Assembly (NCBI GenBank): GCA_964493995.1
Contig: CAZBQD010000010.1
Span: forward strand, 1-55,422
DNA length: 55,422 nucleotides
From: GCA-002282575 sp964493995
Lineage (GTDB): Bacteria > Pseudomonadota > Gammaproteobacteria > Thiomicrospirales > Thiomicrospiraceae
Direction of reading: 5' to 3'
This document shows positions 1-7,330 of this stretch, piece by piece. The translations under genes were made by a program, and so were the position numbers. A model generated the notes under the pieces. It saw only the letters and a program-made list of their open reading frames with translations. It was not told the origin of the DNA and did not search any database. Position 1 is the stretch's first letter, and every line of letters begins with the position of its first letter.

Positions 1-3000
1 CCGTGCCGACCGTTGGCGGACAGCGCATCGACCGTATCCGGCGTGGACGGGTCGGCATCGACATAATGCCAGGTACCCAAGGATTCGGCGATGGTGGAAA
101 AGCTCCAGTCGCTTGAGCCGTCGTAAGCGCTGGATGGATTGCCGGCCGCATCCTCGAAAGCGCCTTCATCGAAGGTGATGTAGTAGCGTGCGCCATTAGA
201 CAAGTTCTCGACTTTAGGGGTGTAGTCGACGGTATCGCCATCGACCTCGATGGCGTCTTCGTCGGTCACTTCTACCGACTCAACCAATTCGTCATCGCCC
301 TCTGCGACCACTTTCCAGAGTTTGAGGGTCTTGCCGGCGACCGGGGTGACGTCTTCGTTGAAATAGAACGATATTGAACTATTCGTAAAGAAATCAACCG
401 GTAGGGCCGTTGCGCCGTCATCTGGATAACCAAAACTGTCAAATACAGGACCTACGGTATCCGGTGCAAAGCTGACGCTAAATGTAGATACCGCCGTTTC
501 GCTGTCATCCGCTGCTGTCGCTTTCAGGCTGAAAACCCGGGTTTCGCTGAATCGCTCGTCCCATTCGGCAAAGAACATGTTCTTCAGCAAGAGGTTCATA
601 TCACTTTTGCCAAGCGTTCCACCTCCTTGTTTTTCAAAGGTAACCTCTACTGTCCCCCCTAGTTCCCCTTTGATGGTGTATTGCAAACCGACAGTACCGC
701 CCCAATCAGCAGCATCTATCGTGCCGACATAGCCAATGTCTGGATCATCAGCCCACTCTCCTCGATCTAAATAGATGGAAGTAAAGTCATCATCATCGAG
801 CGAATTAACTGGCGTTCCAGCAAGACCAAAAAATGCATAGCCTTCAGTCCAATCGGTGGAGTCAAAACTGATGGTCAGCTTCTTGTATTCGGCGGGCGCG
901 TCATTGCCAAGAACGGTGGCGCTGTCAGCGAAATAGACAGGAACATCCCAATCGAAGATGCCGGTGCTGTTGTTGGTATCGGCGCTACCATCACCGTTTT
1001 GGTCAAGGTCAAGGACTATGGCGTTACCACCTCCTCCTGCACCGACAGTCACCGTTGAACTCGCTACCGGCTGCATAGTATTTAAATCTATGAATTTAAA
1101 TTCTCTCTCACCCGCAACGCTTCCTGAAAATTTCATATCCGTAGTCAGAAATGTATTAGTCAAAAGATCGCTCATAATTTGAACTACTGCGTATGTTCCG
1201 CCTGTTACTTTATCAAGGTTGGTGTCATTAAAAGCCTCAATCGTAACGCTGTCGTTGTATTCGACTTGAGTGGGAGCATTACTATCTGTTGAAAGGGTAG
1301 ATAACTCCAGCGTTAAGCCACCATCAGCCGGATCTCCGAAAATCAGCTGATCACCTGCTTTGATTTGAGTTCTGTCTATAAACATCATAAAAAAATTTGT
1401 GTCAGATACAACGGCGTCGCTGTCGGCAAGGGCAACAGGCGTGTCGCTCATAGTGACAGTGAAGTTGCTACCATCATCTGTACCGTTAAGATCAAATTCT
1501 AAGGGAGGGGGTGGTGGTGGCGGAGTCGTTTCCATGGCAAAACCGTTGAAATAAAGCGGTACGGTACCTGCGCCAGAGCCACTATCGATTCTGAATCCTT
1601 TGTATTCGCCAAAATCCGCAGGAAGATTTATTGTCGTCCATTGTCCATGTACAGCTAAAGCAGTAGTAGTTTTCACAGCTGGATTTGCCGTCAAATTACT
1701 GTCAGAAACTCCGGTGTCTTCCGCATGTCCGGTAATTGTCAGAGTGATGTCATCTTGACTAGCGTTATAGACCTTGAACTGTCTGAGAGAAGCGGCCGCA
1801 TTGTATGAGTTAATGGCAAGGTATTCTAATTTTCCATCTGTTTGAGTATTATAATTTGATATACCTGAACTTCCCCCGATTTGATAAACAGCTGTGAAAG
1901 TACCGTCATCAATACCTGCACCAAACAAGACATTTGCATTTGGTATACTGGTCGTATTGCCAAGAGAAAGTTCACCTGCAAAGCCGTTTGAGGAATTGAT
2001 AGTAAAAAAATCTCCTCCGACTGTGTAGTTGAAATTAACCAGGGGAACGGTAGGAGCAGGGGTGGTTGAGGCGCCAGAAATATTCAAAGAATAGAGCGTC
2101 ACGCGATCCTGCCAGTCGCCAACCGACGCATCAAAGTAGACCCGGACGGTATCAATCAGCTTCCCATCAAAGCTGGAGAAGTCAAAACCGCTGTAAGTCG
2201 TATCGTAAGTATTTGTTCCGCTATTTATTTTATTTGTCTCGGCAACCTTAATCCCATTTGCAAGCCCGACCACATGAACGTTTTGGAAATTTGTGATCGC
2301 CCCTTGTTCAGCACCTCCGCCTGAGTAGAACTCGCCGAGGCTGGCGCTAATGAGAATGAAGCTACCCGTCGCAGCGGGTGTCACCTCGATGTAAGAGGTG
2401 AATACAGTTTGTGCTGCAGAACTATCCCCTAGGACAGAAGCGCCGCCTTCATCGGCATAAACCGAATCATCATCAGTCCCCGCGACCTGACCACTATTGC
2501 CCCGAATGAGGAAAAAACCGTCTTCGGTAGTGTAGGTGCCATCGTTGTTATCAGTTGCATTAGCAAAGCTATAAACACCATCACCCGGTGGTGTTGGTGT
2601 TGGTGTTGGCATCAACACCCCTCTCCACTCGCTCACTTCCAAAGCACCGCTCATGACCATCGGCGCAAAGTCTAGCTCCCAGCTACCGCCAAGTTCATTG
2701 TGCCCCACTTTGTGCGTAGCGGCGGCGATGGGTAATCCGATCTGCTCGCTTAAGGCTTGCACAAAAGCCTGCCCAGCAGCGCCTTGCGCTAATTCACAGG
2801 CATAAAGGTAACATTCAGCGTTTTCACTAAGCGATTGGCGGATCTGCTCAATGGCATCTGCATGGTCTGTCAAGGTGTCTTGGCTAAGGGTGGTATTACC
2901 GAAAAAGAGTTTACCAGGAGCACCGTGCGTGATGACGTGCAGTCGATCGATGGGGGCTTGTTGGCTCAGTTGTTGTGCGATGGCATCAATACCCTGTAGG

Positions 3001-3131
3001 GCGCCATCGAACCAAATAATGCCGCAATCGCTGGGTAAACCGGCACATAGGGTAGCTAAATCGGGCAGGTTACTGTCTATTAGCGCGACAGTGCGTAAAC
3101 CAGAATGTGAGTTTTGAAGTAGGGTGTGCAT
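1..3131 (-). CDS. Large DUF4347-containing surface/adhesin-like protein, 3' part outside window
   Basis: An open frame runs without a stop from the ATG at 3129-3131 to the window edge, giving about 1043 residues of the N-terminal part. Residues about 14-155 match DUF4347, with HVITHGAPGKLFFG (His69) and CYLYACELAQG (Cys112). A Pro/Thr linker follows at about 174-182, then beta-rich modules, a PPPPPPP linker (about 535), an EF-hand-like loop LDLDQNGDGSAD (about 707), and an SbsA/Big_5-type Ig-like domain (about 890-1018). There is no Sec signal peptide. Family knowledge: DUF4347 heads very large secreted proteins that often end in RTX-type repeats and leave by type I secretion. That the missing end is like this is inference. 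RBS AGGAG precedes the ATG. It lies 153 bp after a histidine kinase gene in the same direction. Confidence 0.8.
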   Translation of the reverse strand, partial: MHTLLQNSHSGLRTVALIDSNLPDLATLCAGLPSDCGIIWFDGALQGIDAIAQQLSQQAPIDRLHVITHGAPGKLFFGNTTLSQDTLTDHADAIEQIRQSLSENAECYLYACELAQGAAGQAFVQALSEQIGLPIAAATHKVGHNELGGSWELDFAPMVMSGALEVSEWRGVLMPTPTPTPPGDGVYSFANATDNNDGTYTTEDGFFLIRGNSGQVAGTDDDSVYADEGGASVLGDSSAAQTVFTSYIEVTPAATGSFILISASLGEFYSGGGAEQGAITNFQNVHVVGLANGIKVAETNKINSGTNTYDTTYSGFDFSSFDGKLIDTVRVYFDASVGDWQDRVTLYSLNISGASTTPAPTVPLVNFNYTVGGDFFTINSSNGFAGELSLGNTTSIPNANVLFGAGIDDGTFTAVYQIGGSSGISNYNTQTDGKLEYLAINSYNAAASLRQFKVYNASQDDITLTITGHAEDTGVSDSNLTANPAVKTTTALAVHGQWTTINLPADFGEYKGFRIDSGSGAGTVPLYFNGFAMETTPPPPPPPLEFDLNGTDDGSNFTVTMSDTPVALADSDAVVSDTNFFMMFIDRTQIKAGDQLIFGDPADGGLTLELSTLSTDSNAPTQVEYNDSVTIEAFNDTNLDKVTGGTYAVVQIMSDLLTNTFLTTDMKFSGSVAGEREFKFIDLNTMQPVASSTVTVGAGGGGNAIVLDLDQNGDGSADTNNSTGIFDWDVPVYFADSATVLGNDAPAEYKKLTISFDSTDWTEGYAFFGLAGTPVNSLDDDDFTSIYLDRGEWADDPDIGYVGTIDAADWGGTVGLQYTIKGELGGTVEVTFEKQGGGTLGKSDMNLLLKNMFFAEWDERFSETRVFSLKATAADDSETAVSTFSVSFAPDTVGPVFDSFGYPDDGATALPVDFFTNSSISFYFNEDVTPVAGKTLKLWKVVAEGDDELVESVEVTDEDAIEVDGDTVDYTPKVENLSNGARYYITFDEGAFEDAAGNPSSAYDGSSDWSFSTIAESLGTWHYVDADPSTPDTVDALSANGRH

Positions 3132-3222
3132 CGTCAGTCTCCTGCGTCAGATAAAGTTTCGCCAAGCCATTCGGCCATGCGCCGTTTAATGGCATTAACT
3201 TTGACACAGAATGAATTTGAAT

Positions 3223-3238
3223 ACTTTTCTTGAAAAGT
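3223..3238. promoter_or_regulatory. 16-bp palindrome upstream of the DUF4347 gene
   Basis: ACTTTTC and GAAAAGT are perfect inverted arms separated by 2 bp, about 90 bp before the ATG of the DUF4347 gene. It looks like an operator for a dimeric regulator. No convincing sigma70 promoter was found next to it, so the role is inference. Confidence 0.3.
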
Positions 3239-3265
3239 CTAACTATTTTCTTTGACGGGATTTTT

Positions 3266-3289
3266 CAAGTCGACTTGATGTGCATCAAG
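3266..3289. repeat. Two overlapping palindromes at the histidine kinase stop codon
   Basis: CAAGTCGACTTG (3266-3277) is a perfect 12-bp palindrome. It shares CTTG with a second perfect inverted repeat, CTTGATG/CATCAAG (3274-3280 and 3283-3289, 2-bp centre), which overlaps the TGA of the kinase gene at 3285-3287. In the transcribed direction the structure is followed by A residues, not T, so it does not look like a Rho-independent terminator. Confidence 0.4.
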
Positions 3290-5399
3290 AACTTAGCCAT
3301 TTTAACAAGGGCAAATTGAGTGTTTGCAGTGCCGTTTGTACTTGGGCATAAAAAACGGCGTGTTCAGGCGCTTGCTGTTGCATCTGAGCCAGCCAGTGTT
3401 CTATATCAGTTATCGAACCTAATTCGGCATAGTTTTTTAAGCGAGCTAAGGCTTCCTCTGCTGGGCGCGACAGCTGAGCTAAGTCAATCATCGGCAACTG
3501 TCTCGCTGCCACTTCTTTTTCTAAACGCAAGGTGACAATAAACTCGCTGCCTTTGTTGGGTTCGCTGGTTACGTCAATACGACCTCCCATCAGCCCCACC
3601 AACTCTTGACATACCGACAAGCCAATTCCTACACCATCTACCTTGCTTCGCAAGGCGCCTATTCGTTCAAAGGGTTTGAATATCAGAGCCATATCTTCAG
3701 CTTCTATACCAACGCCGGTATCAGTCACACTTAATCGGACTTGGCAATGGCTTTCATCTTCGTCCATCACCTCAATTTCAAAACGCACCACACCATGATG
3801 ACAATAGCGATTGGCGTTAGATAATAAATTCACCGTCACTTGTCGTAATCTACGCTCATCTGCCCTCACCCAATCGTTCGTACCCACCCCATTTAAGCGC
3901 CAAACTAAGCGATTAGCAGCTGCTTCCGTTTGTGGCATCACTTCTTCTACCACCGAAGCCATAAATGCAGTTAATGAAAAAGGCTCGATATGCAACTGGA
4001 CCTTGCCAGCACGAGTGCGAGCATAGTCTAAAATATCATCAATCATCGCTAATAAATCTTGACTGGCCTGGCGAATGCTACCCACATTTTGTTGTTGTAA
4101 CTGCTGTGAAGACTGCACGTCTAAGGATTTGGCTTGCGTTAAAATTCGGCCAACGGGAGAGCGCAATTCATGACTCATAGAAGTTAAGAAGTAGGCGTAG
4201 GCTTCGCGTTCCGATTCGGTGCGAATGAGGTCTTGCTTAATGGCGTCGTAACGCTTTGTCACCGCAATTAATGCTGTCGGAGCAATGAGTAAAAAGTACC
4301 AGGAAAAGCCCATTGCTTCTAAAGGTAAGGCAGGCAGCCACCCTAATGCCATAAAGGTACGGTAACAAATCATGCCCACCAACAATAAATAACCTACCAA
4401 TAAATAACCAGCAGGCCCTGAGCCATCACGCCAAGCCAAATAAAACAAACCACTACTTAGCAACATACTGGTTAACGCCAGCAGAGCAATAAGTTTAATA
4501 GGCGTACCGTAGCCCACCCAAAAGGCACTGACACCTGCAATAAGCATCAGTAGCATCAGCAACAGGATAATCCAATCGACCTTTGGGTAAGTGACACGAG
4601 TCGCTAAAAAAACACGCACGAACCCCAAAAAGAATACCATGGTAGCGGCAGCAAACATGGCATGTAAATGAATATCGAACGCCATATCGGCTGGCCAAAA
4701 ATACGCACTAAGCAGGCCAGTGTAACTAGCATCAAGTAATATTTCGGCAGTAAAACTCAGTGCTAGCCACAAGGTAGCCCATTCACGCCATTGCACAAAA
4801 ATAATGAGCGAAAATACAACCGCTAGTAATAGCCCACCCATGGCCAAGGCTTGAATAACTTGGTTGCGACTTTCTTGCGAAAAATACCGATCTAGTTGCC
4901 ATAAAGTTAAGGATAAGTCGATACGCGTTTCGGAGCTAACCGCCAAATAATAAGTGGCCGTTTCATACGCTGCCAATTGAATGGGTAAGAGTAAGCGTTG
5001 CGCCACAATCGGGCGCTGATTGAGTGGAATATTTTGACCTGTTTCAAAAGAATACAACACGCCTAAGTTGTCTTGCTTAACTAAACGTATCTGCTGTAAG
5101 CGCGGATGACCAACCTCTAACCAGCGTTCAACGGCCTGTGATGTTGGGTTGGCCAGCTCAAAACGCAACCAATGCGTTTGTTGGCTAAACCCCGAAGCAA
5201 GCTTTTGTTGTGGCGTTGCGTTGAATTGACACTGATTGATCGATGCCACTTGAATATCACCTGATTGCTGGCAATAGTCCAACCAACCGCCAAGTTTTTG
5301 CCATGACAATTGCGGATTAATCTCGAAGCGACTGGCTTCAACGACACCTGTCGTTAATACTAAAACAGTCAGTAAGCAACCACGCAACCATGTCATCAT
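3285..5399 (-). CDS. 7TMR-DISM sensor histidine kinase
   Basis: Membrane sensor kinase of 704 aa. A signal peptide (about 1-22) precedes a periplasmic 7TMR-DISMED2-like domain (about 30-170) and a seven-helix 7TMR-DISM membrane domain (about 185-380). HisKA follows, with FLTSMSHELRSP carrying His410 as the expected phosphorylation site. The HATPase domain has an N-box (NLLSNANRY, about 524), G1 DTGVGI (about 560) and G2 GVGIGL (about 589). The last 60 residues are a helical tail of the kind seen at the end of many hybrid kinases, but no receiver domain is present. 7TMR-DISM kinases are thought to sense small ligands, often carbohydrates; the ligand here is unknown. Its ATG overlaps the stop of the upstream response regulator gene by 4 bp (ATGA), so the two are translationally coupled. 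Confidence 0.9.
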   Translation of the reverse strand: MMTWLRGCLLTVLVLTTGVVEASRFEINPQLSWQKLGGWLDYCQQSGDIQVASINQCQFNATPQQKLASGFSQQTHWLRFELANPTSQAVERWLEVGHPRLQQIRLVKQDNLGVLYSFETGQNIPLNQRPIVAQRLLLPIQLAAYETATYYLAVSSETRIDLSLTLWQLDRYFSQESRNQVIQALAMGGLLLAVVFSLIIFVQWREWATLWLALSFTAEILLDASYTGLLSAYFWPADMAFDIHLHAMFAAATMVFFLGFVRVFLATRVTYPKVDWIILLLMLLMLIAGVSAFWVGYGTPIKLIALLALTSMLLSSGLFYLAWRDGSGPAGYLLVGYLLLVGMICYRTFMALGWLPALPLEAMGFSWYFLLIAPTALIAVTKRYDAIKQDLIRTESEREAYAYFLTSMSHELRSPVGRILTQAKSLDVQSSQQLQQQNVGSIRQASQDLLAMIDDILDYARTRAGKVQLHIEPFSLTAFMASVVEEVMPQTEAAANRLVWRLNGVGTNDWVRADERRLRQVTVNLLSNANRYCHHGVVRFEIEVMDEDESHCQVRLSVTDTGVGIEAEDMALIFKPFERIGALRSKVDGVGIGLSVCQELVGLMGGRIDVTSEPNKGSEFIVTLRLEKEVAARQLPMIDLAQLSRPAEEALARLKNYAELGSITDIEHWLAQMQQQAPEHAVFYAQVQTALQTLNLPLLKWLSS

Positions 5400-6223
5400 G
5401 AGCTTAAAGGCATATCAGACATTGTGTCATTTTCTAACAATGCATCTCGGTATTCACGTGCCGAACAACCATAACGCTCATTAAACGCTTTAGCAAAATT
5501 CGCTTGCGAAGAGTAACCAAGATGGGCGGCAATACTGGCAATAGAAGCCTCTGTATGCGCAAGCAATGCCCTTGCTTGACATAAGCGCTCTTCACGCGCC
5601 CAAGCAAATACAGTTACCCCTGTTGTCTGTTGAAAGAGTTGATTTAACTTTTTCGGGTTACAGCCTACATACTTAGCCAATATCTCCAAGCTAGGTAACT
5701 GTTGCAAATTTTCACGCATGTATTTCATAGTGGCATTCACTAGCGATTGCTCTCGACCGGTAATCGCTACTGTCTCTGGCTGTTCAACAACGGAAGCTTC
5801 TGTTTTTAAACAACTCAACTGTTTGGCAATATTGAGGTGAATTTCAGAACGAACAACCACCTCTTCCTCAACAAACGGCTTGGTAATATAATCCACGGCC
5901 CCAAGCTTTAAGCCTTCGATACGTTTTTCAGACTCGGTCGCTGCCGACAAGAAAATAACCGGAATATGACGCGTTAGCTCATGACTTTTAAGCAGTCTGC
6001 AGGTAGCAAAGCCATCCATCTTGGGCATCATCAAATCAAGTAAAATTAAGTCTGGTTTAAGCAGTTGCGCTTTATGGAAACCATCTTGACCATCTGTAGC
6101 TATATGCAAGCGAAAGTGACGGTTTTTCATCACCTCCATCAGTAACCGTAAATCAGATAGATTGTCGTCAATAAGTAAAGCATTGCGATAATTGGCTGCA
6201 ATTAGCGGCTTTTCAGTGGTCAT
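5396..6223 (-). CDS. Response regulator, receiver domain plus AraC-type HTH
   Basis: 275 aa. The N-terminal receiver domain (about 13-130) has the acidic pair Asp19/Asp20, phospho-acceptor Asp63 in LILLDLMMPKMDG, Ser93 and Lys115 in YITKPF. The C-terminal part (about 165-265) is an AraC/XylS double helix-turn-helix (NPKKLNQLFQQTTG, then GYSSQANFAKAFNERYG). It is the cognate regulator of the kinase just downstream, which it overlaps by 4 bp. Likely targets are its own promoter and perhaps the adjacent DUF4347 gene; this is inference from position. The ATG at 6221-6223 is the only good N-terminus. Confidence 0.92.
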   Translation of the reverse strand: MTTEKPLIAANYRNALLIDDNLSDLRLLMEVMKNRHFRLHIATDGQDGFHKAQLLKPDLILLDLMMPKMDGFATCRLLKSHELTRHIPVIFLSAATESEKRIEGLKLGAVDYITKPFVEEEVVVRSEIHLNIAKQLSCLKTEASVVEQPETVAITGREQSLVNATMKYMRENLQQLPSLEILAKYVGCNPKKLNQLFQQTTGVTVFAWAREERLCQARALLAHTEASIASIAAHLGYSSQANFAKAFNERYGCSAREYRDALLENDTMSDMPLSS

Positions 6224-6416
6224 TTAAATCGCCCTAAGCAAGTTTATTAGCGTGAAAATACCATACAAATATTGAGCCAAGAACAAAATTTACCTTAAAG
6301 TAAAACTTTTCTACTTTTAAATAAAAATTTGAAACGCCTGTAATTATATTTTGAAGAAGACTCGTTACTATAAAAAAGACGAGTAATGATAATATTATGC
6401 GTATTAACCACCAAAA

Positions 6417-6443
6417 ATGACACCAATGGCACAAATATGGCAC
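6417..6443 (-). promoter_or_regulatory. Three GTGYCAT heptamers upstream of the response regulator gene
   Basis: On the minus strand GTGCCAT (6443-6437), GTGCCAT (6432-6426) and GTGTCAT (6423-6417) lie in direct repeat with periods of 11 and 9 bp, about 200 bp before the regulator's ATG in an AT-rich spacer. This is operator-like. The 11-bp period with 4-bp gap also resembles a degenerate Pho box, so the binding protein cannot be named. The rest of the spacer 6224-6502 shows no gene I would defend. It contains a short AGCGG/CCGCT hairpin with a T run (about 6448-6470) that may end the tRNA transcript. Confidence 0.3.
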
Positions 6444-6502
6444 ACGCTAAAAGCGGACAAAAAGAAACCGCTAGAAAAAGCGTCTAATTTCAATAAGTTA
6501 GT

Positions 6503-6579
6503 TGGTCGGGATAGCAGGATTTGAACCTACGACCCCTTGCACCCCATGCAAGTGCGCTACCAGGCTGCGCCATACCCCG
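6503..6579 (-). tRNA. tRNA-Pro (anticodon GGG)
   Basis: The minus strand from 6579 folds as a 77-nt cloverleaf. The acceptor stem pairs CGGGGTA with TATCCCG. The D arm contains GCGCAGCCTGGTAGCGC, the anticodon stem is CTTGC/GCAAG with loop ATGGGGT (anticodon GGG), and the T arm contains GGTTCAAATCC. The 3' CCA is encoded (6503-6505). It lies just after the merR-like gene, the position this tRNA has in Pseudomonas and many beta/gamma genomes. Confidence 0.96.
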
Positions 6580-6616
6580 AACATCCTACCATTATATCCG
6601 TTATCACCCACAATAT

Positions 6617-7021
6617 TCAAGTACCAATGTTATCCCATCGGCTAATTGTGGCTAAATTATGACGTTGTATTTTGCGCAACAGTAGTTTTAAGCTGGCTTC
6701 GAGTTTTTCTAGGCTAACCTGAGGCTTTTTACCCCGAATAGCAGACTTGGTTGGCAAGGCAACCCCTTCTGGCAATCCATGCGTTTTCAGTTTAGTCAGA
6801 GCGCCCGAAAGCGTGTGACCTTCATGATTGATTAAGCGATCTAACTCTAAAATGACCTGCAAATCTTGGCGCTGATAGTAACGACGACCACTGCGCTTGG
6901 TCGGCTCCAACATGGGAACCATTTGCTCCCAATAACGTAATACATGCGGCTTCAAACCCGTCAACTGACTGATTTCACCAATGGTGTAATACTTCTTTTC
7001 CGGGATGGTCGTCGTGGTCAT
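6617..7021 (-). CDS. MerR-family transcriptional regulator (ihfA-linked)
   Basis: 134 aa. The MerR winged helix-turn-helix is at the N-terminus (YYTIGEISQLTGLKPHVLRYWE, about 11-32), followed by the wing RSGRRYYQRQDL and a short helical tail. It lacks the metal-binding cysteines of MerR/CueR-type sensors. It starts 3 bp after the ihfA stop and is followed by tRNA-Pro. This small MerR protein is conserved at that place in many beta- and gammaproteobacteria, with no established inducer that I know of. Confidence 0.9.
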   Translation of the reverse strand: MTTTTIPEKKYYTIGEISQLTGLKPHVLRYWEQMVPMLEPTKRSGRRYYQRQDLQVILELDRLINHEGHTLSGALTKLKTHGLPEGVALPTKSAIRGKKPQVSLEKLEASLKLLLRKIQRHNLATISRWDNIGT

Positions 7022-7024
7022 TTA

Positions 7025-7318
7025 TCAGACTCCTTGGTGTTGATCCACCAAGGCACGGAGTTTTTGTCCCGGCTTGAAGGTCACGACACGACGTGCCGTA
7101 ATCGGTACATCCTCACCCGTGCGAGGATTACGTCCCGGACGCGGTGACTTATCGCGTAATTCAAAATTGCCAAATCCAGACAATTTGACGTCTTCGCCCG
7201 TTTGTAAAATGTCACCAATTTGACCAAAGAAGTCTTCAACAATTTCTTTAGACTCGCGCTTATTTAAGCCTAAAGTGTCTGACAAAGTTTGCGATAATTC
7301 TGCTTTTGTAATGGTCAT
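7025..7318 (-). CDS. ihfA: Integration host factor subunit alpha
   Basis: 97 aa, the usual length for IHF-alpha. MTITKAELSQ at the start, the GFGNFELRDK strand and the DNA-contacting arm PGRNPRTGEDVPI identify the HU/IHF fold. Its place after pheT is typical of the alpha subunit. IHF is a heterodimer with IhfB that bends DNA strongly at specific sites and assists transcription, recombination and replication. The gene is 12 bp downstream of pheT and 3 bp upstream of the merR-like gene, so it is probably cotranscribed with both. Confidence 0.96.
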   Translation of the reverse strand: MTITKAELSQTLSDTLGLNKRESKEIVEDFFGQIGDILQTGEDVKLSGFGNFELRDKSPRPGRNPRTGEDVPITARRVVTFKPGQKLRALVDQHQGV

Positions 7319-7330
7319 CGTTATTTCCTT

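Noticed and set aside
958..3117. Plus-strand frames of 60-90 residues within 958-3117
   Set aside because: All lie antisense to the continuous DUF4347 frame and show no family motifs.
6234..6443. 69-residue minus-strand frame in the AT-rich spacer before the response regulator
   Set aside because: It starts at a GTG without a ribosome binding site, has composition-driven hydrophobic sequence and covers the heptamer repeats. It is better read as a regulatory spacer.
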